The notes beneath the pieces are model-generated. The model was not told where the DNA came from and ran no database searches. It saw nothing but the letters and a program-made list of their open reading frames with translations. 64,000 bases of DNA from the NCBI GenBank assembly GCA_964484135.1, contig CAZAEL010000004.1, positions 25,859 through 89,858 of the forward strand, written 5' to 3'. How positions within the stretch are numbered: the first letter of the stretch is position 1; the number at the start of each line of letters is the position of its first letter. A program made the translations under genes and the position numbers. Of the stretch, positions 57,746 through 64,000 are shown piece by piece. The stretch comes from CAZAEL01 sp964484135. Lineage in GTDB: Bacteria > Elusimicrobiota > Elusimicrobia > FEN-1173.

Positions 57746-58126
57746 ATGATCGACCAAAAGAAAATCCTCGTCATAGATGATGAACCGAACACGCAAGGGG
57801 CCCTGAAGGATCTCTTCGGGGGGGCCGGTTACGTCGTGTACTCGGCCCTGGACGCCAAAGAGGGCCTGCGCAAGGCCCGGGAACTCCACCCGGACCTGGC
57901 CCTCCTGGACATCATGATGCCCACGGGCGGCGGCCACGACATCTACGTCCCCCTCAAAAGGGCCTGCGGGTCCGTGCTGATCTATTCCTCCGCGCCCTCC
58001 TTCCTGATCGAAGGCAAGGTGCCGGGGCTGACCAAAGCCGACGTGGTGTCCAAGGGGACGGCGGTGCCGGAGCTCCTGTCCATCGTCCAGCAGCGCCTGA
58101 CCCAGCCGCCGGCCTCCGCCTCCTAG
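57746..58126 (+). CDS. Stand-alone response-regulator receiver domain, copy 1
   Basis: 126 residues, one CheY-like domain without output domain. The acidic pair is in KKILVIDDEPNTQG, the phospho-acceptor Asp in LALLDIMMPTGGG, and the switch Lys in DVVSKGTAVPEL. The conserved Thr/Ser position reads LIYSSAPS. It may act by protein contact in a phosphorelay, chemotaxis or c-di-GMP network. No kinase is encoded nearby. Confidence 0.88.
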   Translation: MIDQKKILVIDDEPNTQGALKDLFGGAGYVVYSALDAKEGLRKARELHPDLALLDIMMPTGGGHDIYVPLKRACGSVLIYSSAPSFLIEGKVPGLTKADVVSKGTAVPELLSIVQQRLTQPPASAS

Positions 58127-58150
58127 AGCGTCCCGCCGGCGGGCCGCGGC

Positions 58151-58519
58151 ATGCCGGACAAAAAGAAAATCCTCGTCATCGACGACGCCCCCCACATCCA
58201 GGAACCCCTCCGGGAGCTTCTGGCCGGCGAGGGGTACGAAGTTTTTTCCGCGTACGAGGCCAAGGAGGGCCTGGACATGGCGTCCCGCCTGGCGCCGGAC
58301 CTGGTCATCCTGGACGTCATGCTGCCCACGGGCAGCGGGCTCAACGTGTACGACGACCTCAAACGGGCCATCCCCTCCCACGCCTGCATCCTGGTCTATT
58401 CCTCGGCGCCCACGTCCCTGGTGGAGGAAAAAGACCCCGCCCTGGACCCCTCCAACATCATCTCCAAGGGCATGGACGTGGACGAACTCCTGGCCCTGAT
58501 CCGCAAGCGGCTCTCCTAG
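58151..58519 (+). CDS. Stand-alone response-regulator receiver domain, copy 2
   Basis: 122 residues, clearly paralogous to the gene 24 bp upstream (shared KKILVIDD, YSSAP and SKG segments; MMPTGGG in one, MLPTGSG in the other). Acceptor Asp in LVILDVMLPTGSG, Lys in NIISKGMDVDEL. A local duplication is likely. The end overlaps the convergent nth gene by four bases. Confidence 0.88.
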   Translation: MPDKKKILVIDDAPHIQEPLRELLAGEGYEVFSAYEAKEGLDMASRLAPDLVILDVMLPTGSGLNVYDDLKRAIPSHACILVYSSAPTSLVEEKDPALDPSNIISKGMDVDELLALIRKRLS

Positions 58520-59163
58520 CGGGAACGTCCCACCCCCACGCGGTCGCAAAAGCCGCGGACGCGGCAGCGCCCGCAAAAAGGCGACAAAGGACGGCAGAGG
58601 TTCTGGCCGTACGCCACCAGGAGATCGTTCAACACGATCCAATGCTTTCGCGGCAGTTTTCGCCGGAGCGCCATCTCGGTCCGCTCCGGCGTCTTGGTGC
58701 GCACGTATCCCAGCCGGTTGCAGATGCGGTGCACGTGGGTGTCCACGCAGATGCCGGGCTTGCCGAACCCCAGGGTCACCACCAGGTTGGCGGTCTTGCG
58801 CCCCACGCCGGGCAGGGTCAGGAGCGCGTCCAGGTCGTCCGGGACCCGTCCCCCGTGCCTCGACAAAAGAAGCCGGCAGATTTGCAGGATGCGCCGCGCC
58901 TTGACCCGGTAAAAGCTCACCGGGTAAATGGCTTTTTGGATGGTCCGCGCGGGCAGGCGGAGCATGTCGCGGGGGGCGTCGGCCAGGGCGAAGAGCCGGG
59001 CGCTGGCCGCGTCCGTGGTCTTGTCCTGGGTGCGGAGGGACAAGAGGCAGGAGATCAGCACGCGGAAGGGCGTTTCCGCGTAATGTCCCACCGCGGGCAC
59101 GCGCCATTGCCGGACCTCCTTCTTCAGGACGGCGATGACGCGGTCGATGTCACCTTCCCTCAT
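58516..59163 (-). CDS. nth: Endonuclease III, DNA glycosylase/AP lyase
   Basis: 215 residues. Helix-hairpin-helix with catalytic Lys: LTLPGVGRKTANLVVTLG; catalytic Asp: VDTHVHRICNRLG. The C-terminal four-Cys [4Fe-4S] loop is in CRPLSPFCGRC followed by RVRGFC. It removes oxidised pyrimidines. The C-terminal four bases overlap the receiver gene. Confidence 0.95.
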   Translation of the reverse strand: MREGDIDRVIAVLKKEVRQWRVPAVGHYAETPFRVLISCLLSLRTQDKTTDAASARLFALADAPRDMLRLPARTIQKAIYPVSFYRVKARRILQICRLLLSRHGGRVPDDLDALLTLPGVGRKTANLVVTLGFGKPGICVDTHVHRICNRLGYVRTKTPERTEMALRRKLPRKHWIVLNDLLVAYGQNLCRPLSPFCGRCRVRGFCDRVGVGRSR

Positions 59164-59181
59164 GGGGCCGACACCGGGTTC

Positions 59182-59787
59182 CTAGGGCTCCAGCAGGGGT
59201 TTGACGGTTTTCGCCACCCGCTCGGCCATGACCGCGTATCCCGCGTCGTTGGGGTGCACGGCGTCGGCCATGCGGGAAGGCCGGCCGAAGACGTCCTCCA
59301 GCAAATCCGGCACCAGGGCCGCGCGGCGGGCCTTGGCGATGCGGCGGTACTCCTTCTTGGCCGCGTTGCCCAGCAGGCCGGACCGCACCCCGGCCACCAC
59401 CACCATGGCGCCCCGCGCCTGGATGCGTTCCACCATGCGGTCAATGTTGGAAAAGGTCCGCTCCCAGGGGAGCCTCTGCAAGAAGTCGTTCCCGCCGAAG
59501 GCCACCACCACCAGCCGGGGGTCCTTGGACAGCACGTCCCGCTCCAGCCGACGCAGGCCGTCCTCCGAGGTCTCCCCGGCCACGCCCGCGTTGATCACCT
59601 CCCGGCCCAGGGCCCGGGCCAGGCGGCTCGGATAATCGTTCCCCGGGGTCGCGCCCACGCCCTGGGTCAGGCTGTCGCCGAAACAGATGATCGCCCGCCC
59701 GCGGGAGTCCCGGTTGGCGACGTCCGGGCCGCACCCGGCCAGGCACAACAGGGCCGCCAGGCCGGCGGCGAAACGGGCGGGTCTCAC
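59182..59787 (-). CDS. SGNH-family esterase, lipoprotein (TesA-like)
   Basis: 201 residues. Lipoprotein signal FAAGLAALLCLAGC. Block I ICFGDSLTQGVGATPG, block II NAGVAGETSEDG, block III VVAFGGNDFL, block V DAVHPNDAGYAVMAERVAK. It resembles periplasmic arylesterase/thioesterase TesA. It follows the class 3 lipase gene by four bases, so both are probably co-expressed. Confidence 0.9.
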   Translation of the reverse strand: MRPARFAAGLAALLCLAGCGPDVANRDSRGRAIICFGDSLTQGVGATPGNDYPSRLARALGREVINAGVAGETSEDGLRRLERDVLSKDPRLVVVAFGGNDFLQRLPWERTFSNIDRMVERIQARGAMVVVAGVRSGLLGNAAKKEYRRIAKARRAALVPDLLEDVFGRPSRMADAVHPNDAGYAVMAERVAKTVKPLLEP

Positions 59788-59791
59788 GGGC

Positions 59792-60685
59792 CTATTCCCC
59801 GCCCTTCTCCAAAGACACTTCCCGGCTTCCGGACAATTTCTCCCTCAACCGCTCCAGGTACGTGGCGATGAAGTGCTCTTTGATCTCCTCGGGCAGGGCC
59901 TGGTCCTGCATCTGCCGCCAAAAGGAGTCGATGACCGCCGCGTCCGCGAACCGTTCCGCCGCCACGCCGTATTCGGGGCCGTCGAAGAGCACCACCTCCG
60001 GCCCGATGTGGCGGTATTTGTCGTGCAGGCCCACGATGTCGCTGGGCGGCAAAAAGGGGACGATGTCCTTTTCCCCGGCCACGCGCAAGAGCGGCAGGTC
60101 CGCCTGCCGGGCCGCGCCCTTCTTGTCCGTGACTTTGGGCTGGCCGTAGGTCACCACCTCGGCCACGTCCCGCCCCTCGGACCTCAAATACATGGCCAGC
60201 ACCGCCGCGGCCGCCCCGCCCAGGGAATGGCCGGTCAGGAAAATCCTGTACCCGTCCAAGAGGCGCGGCTTCACGTCCGCGTACACCGCGTCCGCGGTCC
60301 TGGCGAACCCCCGGTGCACCCGCACCCCGGCCCCCTGCGGCCGCTTCTGCACCAGGTCCGCGTCCAAGAGGGCGTTCCTCAGGGTGGCCGTGCCCCGCAC
60401 CGCGATCACCTGGGTCTTCAGGCCGCGGCTGGTGGCCAGGAAATACCGGCTCTCCACCGCGGGGATGTCCGCGATGTGGACCTCGTCGTACGCCGCGCCG
60501 CAGACGCGCCGGACGGTTTCATCGTCCTCGTACGCGGCCTGGGACAGCTCCGCGAAATGGACCAACCGGCCGAAATCGACGGAAGCGGGCCCCGCCGACC
60601 CCCGCGGCTTGGGATGGAAACACCCGGTCAAAAGCAACAGCCCGGCCAAAACAGCCCCGCCCCCGCGCGCCCCTTGTCGCGTCAT
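59792..60685 (-). CDS. Class 3 lipase-like lipoprotein
   Basis: 297 residues from the ATG at 60685 with AAGGG upstream. Lipoprotein signal GGAVLAGLLLLTGC. An alpha/beta-hydrolase core follows: VIAVRGTATLRNALLDADLV, the nucleophile in IFLTGHSLGGAAAAVLAMYL, and the likely acid and His in the stretch VAGEKDIVPFLPPSD to KYRHIG. It probably hydrolyses lipids or esters at the cell surface or in the periplasm. An overlapping tiny open frame ends on its start codon. Confidence 0.85.
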   Translation of the reverse strand: MTRQGARGGGAVLAGLLLLTGCFHPKPRGSAGPASVDFGRLVHFAELSQAAYEDDETVRRVCGAAYDEVHIADIPAVESRYFLATSRGLKTQVIAVRGTATLRNALLDADLVQKRPQGAGVRVHRGFARTADAVYADVKPRLLDGYRIFLTGHSLGGAAAAVLAMYLRSEGRDVAEVVTYGQPKVTDKKGAARQADLPLLRVAGEKDIVPFLPPSDIVGLHDKYRHIGPEVVLFDGPEYGVAAERFADAAVIDSFWRQMQDQALPEEIKEHFIATYLERLREKLSGSREVSLEKGGE

Positions 60686-60780
60686 GATTTCACCCTTTCC
60701 GGGGAAAATCCCCCGCCGTGGAACGCATGTGCTCCGCGCGTCTCTCCACGGCCCTGGGCCCCGATCACCAATATCTTCAT
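60682..60780 (-). CDS. Possible 32-residue ORF upstream of the lipase gene
   Basis: It begins MKILVIGAQGRGETRGAHAF and ends KS with its stop overlapping the lipase start as ATGA. A G-rich stretch precedes the ATG. The start looks like a truncated nucleotide-binding or phosphatase N-terminus, so it could be a gene remnant or a coupling leader peptide. Weak evidence. Confidence 0.3.
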   Translation of the reverse strand: MKILVIGAQGRGETRGAHAFHGGGFSPERVKS

Positions 60781-60822
60781 GCCCCCAAGAGTACCATTTT
60801 CCATGGACCGCCCAAAGACGCC

Positions 60823-61908
60823 TCAACCGCCCCGCTTCCGGCGGAGGATGTCCTTCACGGACGCGCTCCGCTTCTTCAGCATGCGCTTGTGGGCCAGGGC
60901 CGCCTTCAGATCCTTCCGCCGCGCCAGGTACGCCGCCTCCCGGGCCAATTTTCGGTAATTCTCGAAACGCCCCGGGTCCAGCCGCCCCTCCGCCAGCGCC
61001 GCCCGCACCGCGCAGCCGGCCTCCTCCCCGTGGGCGCAGTCCCTGAAACGGCATTCCTCGGCCAGGGCCTCGATGTCCGAAAAAGCCTTCTCCAACCCCT
61101 CGCCCCCCTCCCAGACGCCCAGCTCCCGCATGCCCGGCGTGTCGATCAACAGGGCCCCGCCCGGCAGTCGCAAAAGCCGCCGGACCGAGGTGGCGTGGCG
61201 CCCCCGGTCGTCGTCCTCGCGCGTCTCCCGCGTCTCCAAACGCTCCTCCCCCAACAGCCGGTTCGCCAGGGTGGACTTCCCCACGCCCGAAGAACCGGCC
61301 AAAGCCACGGTGCGTCCGGGCGACAGGTACGGCGCCAGCGCCTCCAGCCCCCGCCCGGTGCGGGCGCTCACCGCGTGCGCCGGGGCGGACGCGGCCACGG
61401 GCCCCAGCCCGGCCAAAGCCTCCTCCGGCGAAACGCACAAATCGGCCTTGTTCACCAGGATCACGGGCCTGGCCCCGCCGTCCCACGCCGCGGTCAGGTA
61501 CCGCTCCAGCCGCCTTTCGTTCAAATCCCGGTTGAAGGACGTCACCACGAACAGGGTGTCCACGTTGGCCGCGATGATCTGCTCCTCCGTCTCCCGCCCC
61601 GCGGCCGGGCGCGAGATTTTGGCGCGCCGGGGCAGGAGGGACCGGATCACCGCCGTCCCCTCCGAAGGCCTGGCCAGCACGCAGGCCCAATCGCCCACCG
61701 CCGGAAAATCCTCCCGGCCCTCCGCCTCAAAGCGCAGTTTCCCCGTCACCCGGGCCCAAAGCGCCCCGCACGGCGCCGCCACCCGGTACGCCTCCTTGTG
61801 CTCCTCCACCACGCGGGCCGGCGTTTCCCCGGGCGCGGCCGCGGAGCCGAAGGCCGCCTCGAAAAACCCGTCCCAGCCCCAAAGTTCAAGCTCCTGAAAG
61901 GGTCCCAT
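60823..61908 (-). CDS. rsgA: Ribosome small-subunit-dependent GTPase RsgA
   Basis: 361 residues from MGPFQELELWGWDGFF. OB domain, then the circularly permuted GTPase: G4 VILVNKADL, G1 ALAGSSGVGKSTLANRLLG, G3 LIDTPGMRELG. The C-terminal zinc site lies in CRFRDCAHGEEAGCAV. It helps mature the 30S subunit. The start codon shares a base with the upstream stop (TGATG), so it is coupled to the GIY-YIG gene. Confidence 0.95.
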   Translation of the reverse strand: MGPFQELELWGWDGFFEAAFGSAAAPGETPARVVEEHKEAYRVAAPCGALWARVTGKLRFEAEGREDFPAVGDWACVLARPSEGTAVIRSLLPRRAKISRPAAGRETEEQIIAANVDTLFVVTSFNRDLNERRLERYLTAAWDGGARPVILVNKADLCVSPEEALAGLGPVAASAPAHAVSARTGRGLEALAPYLSPGRTVALAGSSGVGKSTLANRLLGEERLETRETREDDDRGRHATSVRRLLRLPGGALLIDTPGMRELGVWEGGEGLEKAFSDIEALAEECRFRDCAHGEEAGCAVRAALAEGRLDPGRFENYRKLAREAAYLARRKDLKAALAHKRMLKKRSASVKDILRRKRGG

Positions 61909-62189
61909 CAGGACCTCCTCTTTCCCCTGCGGCGGATCAAAGCCCATTTCTCCTTCCGCGAAAGCCGCTTCAAGGCCGCCTCCCGCTTCAAGGCCGTGGA
62001 CCGGTCCCCGGCCCGCTCCCTGTAAACCAGACGCACGGGCCCCCGGCCCCGGGTGTACTTGGCGCCCCGCCCCCCTGCGCCGTTGTGTTCCCCCAAACGC
62101 CGCGCCAGGTCCCGCGCCACGCCCGTGTACAGGGTCCCGTCCCTGCACCGCACCATGTACACCTGCCAGGCCTTCCTTTTCCCGCTCAT
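61908..62189 (-). CDS. GIY-YIG domain protein (YhbQ/UPF0213-like)
   Basis: 93 residues from MSGKRKAW; an ATG 5 codons earlier (62204) is also possible. The GIY-YIG motif appears as VYMVRCRDGTLYTGVARDLA, with RRLGEHN and a catalytic-type Glu in STALKREAALKRLSRKEKWA. Small stand-alone members have nuclease activity on structured DNA. It lies next to a long inverted repeat. Confidence 0.87.
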   Translation of the reverse strand: MSGKRKAWQVYMVRCRDGTLYTGVARDLARRLGEHNGAGGRGAKYTRGRGPVRLVYRERAGDRSTALKREAALKRLSRKEKWALIRRRGKRRS

Positions 62190-62206
62190 CGTCTCATATC
62201 CCATTC

Positions 62207-62374
62207 TAGAATTGGCTTCGGGAATTCACTCGGCGGCGAAAATTCGGCTTTTGCAGCCGAGCCGAAGCGGGCTGAGGCGAGCATACTCATCTGCGGTATG
62301 TGAGCCGAAGACCGCAAAGGCGCAGGCCAAAAGCCGAATTTGCAGCCCGAAAGGAATTCCCGAAGCCAATTCTA
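62207..62374. repeat. 168-bp inverted repeat element, MITE-like or structured RNA
   Basis: The termini pair perfectly over 21 bp (62207-62227 with 62354-62374, core GAATTGGCTTCGGGAATTC). After a 12-base unpaired segment a further 14 bp pair (62240-62253 with 62328-62341, AAATTCGGCTTTTG). The central 74 bases have no coding signal. It lies between the GIY-YIG gene and the cspA terminator. It could be a non-autonomous mobile element or a DNA uptake/recognition structure. Confidence 0.8.
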
Positions 62375-62415
62375 CAAAAAAGAACCCCCTCCCCCGCCGA
62401 AGCGGAGAAGGGGGT
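62375..62415 (-). terminator. Terminator of cspA
   Basis: A 14-base stem (62384-62397 with 62402-62415, two weak pairs) around a tetraloop, followed on the minus strand by a T-rich run (62375-62383). Confidence 0.85.
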
Positions 62416-62431
62416 CCTGGGTCAACGCGGT

Positions 62432-62632
62432 TTAGATAGCGCGGACGCCGGACGCCTGAAGCCCTTTCGGGCCCTTGGTCGTCTCGAACTCGACGGCTTG
62501 GCCGTCATTCAGGCTCTTGTAGCCTTCCGCCTGAATCGCGGAGAAATGGACGAACACATCCTCCGTGCCATCTTCCGGGGTGATGAAGCCGAACCCCTTG
62601 GAAGCGTTGAACCACTTAACGGTACCTTTCAT
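62432..62632 (-). CDS. cspA: Cold-shock domain protein
   Basis: 66 residues. RNP1 KGFGFITPEDG and RNP2 VFVHFSAI identify a single CSD RNA chaperone. The start is at MKGTVKWFNASKGFGF with AAGGAG 7 bp upstream; the longer open frame is leader RNA. The transcript has a leader of about 150 nt with an internal terminator-like hairpin, so expression may be temperature- or self-regulated. Confidence 0.97.
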   Translation of the reverse strand: MKGTVKWFNASKGFGFITPEDGTEDVFVHFSAIQAEGYKSLNDGQAVEFETTKGPKGLQASGVRAI

Positions 62633-62698
62633 TTGATACTCCTTTGTTGTAAGACTGAATTTGAAGCGGGTGTTCAAAACGTGCGCAGATGCTCGCAT

Positions 62699-62734
62699 AA
62701 AAAAACCGCCCGGGTCTATGGTTCTCCCGCGCGG
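62699..62734 (-). terminator. Terminator-like hairpin within the cspA leader
   Basis: On the minus strand CCGCGCGGG pairs with CCCGGGCGG (one mismatch) and is followed by seven T. It lies between the predicted promoter and the gene, so it could act as an attenuator. Its flanks do not show AxxGxx hexaloops. Confidence 0.6.
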
Positions 62735-62791
62735 TCAAGCCATGCAGTTGCATTGACAACGTTAGAAACCAACCTCGATCTTACGCCCCTT

Positions 62792-62819
62792 ATTATGACA
62801 TATCCCTGAAATAATGCAA
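62792..62819 (-). promoter_or_regulatory. Promoter of cspA
   Basis: TTGCAT and CATAAT with 16 bp spacing; transcription would start near 62785, giving a 5' leader of about 153 nt as in many cold-shock genes. Confidence 0.55.
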
Positions 62820-62841
62820 GGATTATTTTGGATATTTTGCG

Positions 62842-62891
62842 GGGGTCCCACCCCCTGCACCCCCGGAATTCGCCGGTGGCTGACCGGCGGC
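62842..62891. repeat. Dispersed repeat, copy B
   Basis: Inverted copy of 26784-26830. It ends GCCGGTGGCTGACCGGCGGC and carries the C-rich ACCCCCTGCACCCCC part on its left. It abuts a palindrome CTACTTTCTTTTG/CAAAAGAAAGTAG-like segment at 62895-62925. Confidence 0.7.
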
Positions 62892-62948
62892 AGCCTACTT
62901 TCTTTTGTTCACCCAAAAGAAAGTAGGCAAAGAAAACGGTGCCCCGAG

Positions 62949-63070
62949 GGGGCCATTCGGTCGGCGTTTTTGGGGCGGCGACCCAACTCCCCTCCCTCGA
63001 CTTCCCACGGGAGGGATCAGACAGGAGTCGCCTCCGTCTTCCCAAAAACGCCTCCTCTCATGACGGCCCC
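62949..63070. repeat. Nested inverted repeat in the gene-free stretch before the XRE gene
   Basis: Four pairs of arms are nested in order: GGGGCC with GGCCCC (62949 / 63065), GGCGTTTTTGGG with CCCAAAAACGCC (62963 / 63041), GGCGAC with GTCGCC (62977 / 63027) and CCCTCCC with GGGAGGG (62990 / 63009). The stretch 62813-63124 contains this element, copy B of the dispersed repeat and nothing that looks like a gene. Confidence 0.75.
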
Positions 63071-63124
63071 ACGGGGAGAAAACCAAAAACTTACACGCCT
63101 GCATGGGGTTTTTTATGGTTTCGC

Positions 63125-63640
63125 TTAAGCCACACCCGCCTTTTCTGTTGCTCGATCAATGAGCGTCTTTAGGACCGGCTTTGGGAGGGCCGACCGCAAA
63201 AACAACCATGCGCGCTCGCTCCTGCGAGCAGAATACATCCGGGAAGAAAGCCCCAAACGTGGGGACATCACTATCCGCAAATTTTCGGCCAAGGAGTTTT
63301 CTTCAGACTTGGAAAGAGTCCGATTATGCGCCACCGCGTGAGCAATACGCTCCAAGACATTTCTGGACGACGGACGTTCTATAAGCCCCGGCCCTTCGCC
63401 GTCCGCCAAAACGCCGGGCCGCACGTCCAGGGCCCCGGCCAGGACCCGAAGGGTCCCCAGGGTCACCTCCCGCCGGCCACGCTCAATGTCCGACAGGTTG
63501 GGCCGGGGGATGCCCGCCCGCCGGGCCAGCTCCACCTGGGTCAGGCCCCGGAACAGCCGCCAAGCCAGCACCGCCTCGCCGAAGGGCACGAGCGTGCGGT
63601 CCCGGCCATAACGAACACCCTGGGCGCTCTCCACAACCAT
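63125..63640 (-). CDS. XRE-type helix-turn-helix regulator
   Basis: 171 residues. HTH at about 25-75: LTQVELARRAGIPRPNLSDI followed by ERGRREVTLGTLRVLAGAL. The C-terminal ~90 residues (NVLERIAHAVAHNRTLSKSE, LFLRSALPKPVLKTLIDRAT) form a helical region of unknown role. It resembles antitoxin-type or stand-alone XRE regulators; no toxin gene is visible next to it. The ATG lies 6 bp after the -10 box, so translation is probably leaderless. Confidence 0.85.
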   Translation of the reverse strand: MVVESAQGVRYGRDRTLVPFGEAVLAWRLFRGLTQVELARRAGIPRPNLSDIERGRREVTLGTLRVLAGALDVRPGVLADGEGPGLIERPSSRNVLERIAHAVAHNRTLSKSEENSLAENLRIVMSPRLGLSSRMYSARRSERAWLFLRSALPKPVLKTLIDRATEKAGVA

Positions 63641-63646
63641 ACATCA

Positions 63647-63674
63647 ATTGTAGTATATTTACGACATTTGTCAA
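63647..63674 (-). promoter_or_regulatory. Promoter of the XRE regulator gene
   Basis: TTGACA and TACAAT with 16 bp spacing; the ATG follows 6 bp after the -10 box. The spacer is AT-rich and could hold an operator for autoregulation. Confidence 0.75.
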
Positions 63675-63679
63675 TAGAC

Positions 63680-63705
63680 AAAAGCCGGGCTTTTCAGGGC
63701 CCGGC
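63680..63705 (-). terminator. Terminator of the Cys-rich small protein gene
   Basis: GCCGGGC and GCCCGGC form a 7-pair stem with a short T-run on the minus strand. Confidence 0.6.
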
Positions 63706-63730
63706 CTTTGGGGGATGCAGAAACCTGTTC

Positions 63731-63949
63731 TTATTGCGGAGTTGCGGGGGCCTCCACGGGCGCGGGGTCCTGGGGCGCGGCACCGCGGCTCCCCACGTGC
63801 TTGCCCCAATAGAAAAGGCCGATTCCCGCGGCGATCACCAGCAAAACCATGACCGTCCGGCACAGGCAAAAGGCCAAACCGCAACGGCACTTCCCCCCGC
63901 AACAAGACTCCTCCGCGCCCCCCTGGCTCGCGTCCTTTTTCTCTTCCAT
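63731..63949 (-). CDS. Small Cys-rich membrane protein
   Basis: 72 residues. The N-terminal ESCCGGKCRCGLAFCLCR carries six cysteines just before a single membrane segment (TVMVLLVIAAGIGLFYWG, about 32-49), followed by an Ala/Pro-rich tail. The Cys cluster would face the cytoplasm and may bind metal or be palmitoylation/redox-like. No family recognised. GGGAGGC lies before the ATG. Confidence 0.6.
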   Translation of the reverse strand: MEEKKDASQGGAEESCCGGKCRCGLAFCLCRTVMVLLVIAAGIGLFYWGKHVGSRGAAPQDPAPVEAPATPQ

Positions 63950-64000
63950 GACAGCCTCCCTTCAGTGATTTCGGCCGTCCTTGCGGTCCCCTCCCCCAGC

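Noticed and set aside
63125..63640. Toxin-antitoxin module at the XRE gene
   Set aside because: No partner gene of toxin size lies beside it; the neighbouring small ORF is a Cys-rich membrane protein with its own terminator between.

Overview
The window is a GC-rich (roughly two-thirds G+C by eye), gene-dense stretch of a bacterial chromosome. The cell has an outer membrane: there is an ExbB/ExbD/TonB set, a beta-barrel porin and several lipoproteins. The metabolism looks fermentative or anaerobic (2-oxoacid:ferredoxin oxidoreductase KorAB, CstA), with a long plant/Bacteroidetes-type IspG. No rRNA, tRNA, phage, transposase or CRISPR array was found. My best guess for the phylum is Elusimicrobiota or a neighbouring deep lineage; this rests on gene content only and is not proven.

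Layout. 0-3.2 kb, minus strand: c-type cytochrome-like protein, ccdA, NlpC/P60 peptidase and the start of a dipeptide epimerase, which suggests muropeptide recycling. 3.2-8.5 kb, minus: glycogen debranching enzyme, sucD, sucC, SGNH hydrolase. 8.5-24.8 kb, plus: CBS protein, korA, korB, zinc-ribbon CBS protein, histidine phosphatase, trxB, glycosyltransferase; then ispG, AI-2E-type exporter, SpoU methyltransferase, NamZ-like muramidase; then a GAF-GAF-ANTAR regulator, nadE and an SDR. 24.8-30.2 kb: ychF, cupin protein, cstA, exbB, exbD, tonB-like gene. 30.3-44.7 kb: a transport and nitrogen-assimilation island (KimA-like permease, NhaD-like transporter, amt-glnK, amt-glnK, glnA, porin, degenerate EAL protein) with a CPA1 antiporter on the opposite strand. 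44.8-57.6 kb, mostly minus: rsmA, cinA, two sodium symporters, M23 lipoprotein, threonine pathway (thrC, hom, aminotransferase), HU, LOG protein, msrB, Nudix. 57.7-64 kb: two stand-alone receivers, nth, two lipolytic enzymes, rsgA, GIY-YIG protein, cspA, an XRE regulator and a small Cys-rich membrane protein.

The main discovery is a cis/trans RNA regulatory circuit. The protein at 20913-22145 ends in an ANTAR RNA-binding domain. In the 30-42 kb island the leaders of the nhaD-like gene, amt1, glnA and the porin each carry a first hairpin with an AxxGxx hexaloop, then a second short hairpin whose 3' side is also the 5' arm of an intrinsic terminator. This is the architecture of ANTAR antitermination targets. 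The amt2 leader has both hairpins but no clear terminator, and the KimA-like leader has only the second hairpin plus terminator. Four of the six leaders follow a TTGACN-17-TANNNT promoter directly. I infer that the GAF-GAF-ANTAR protein, or a paralogue, senses nitrogen or a related signal and lets polymerase read into ammonium transport, PII, glutamine synthetase, porin and ion/amino-acid transport genes. Glutamine synthetase has Phe at the position of the adenylylation Tyr, consistent with control by transcription rather than by adenylylation.

A second theme is palindromic repeats. One family has arms built from 7- or 8-nt units. It occurs at the end of sucD, in frame inside ispG, and on both sides of nadE. 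Other long inverted repeats lie at 62.2-63.1 kb and near 26.5-26.9 kb. Several promoters lie so close to start codons that leaderless or near-leaderless transcripts are likely.
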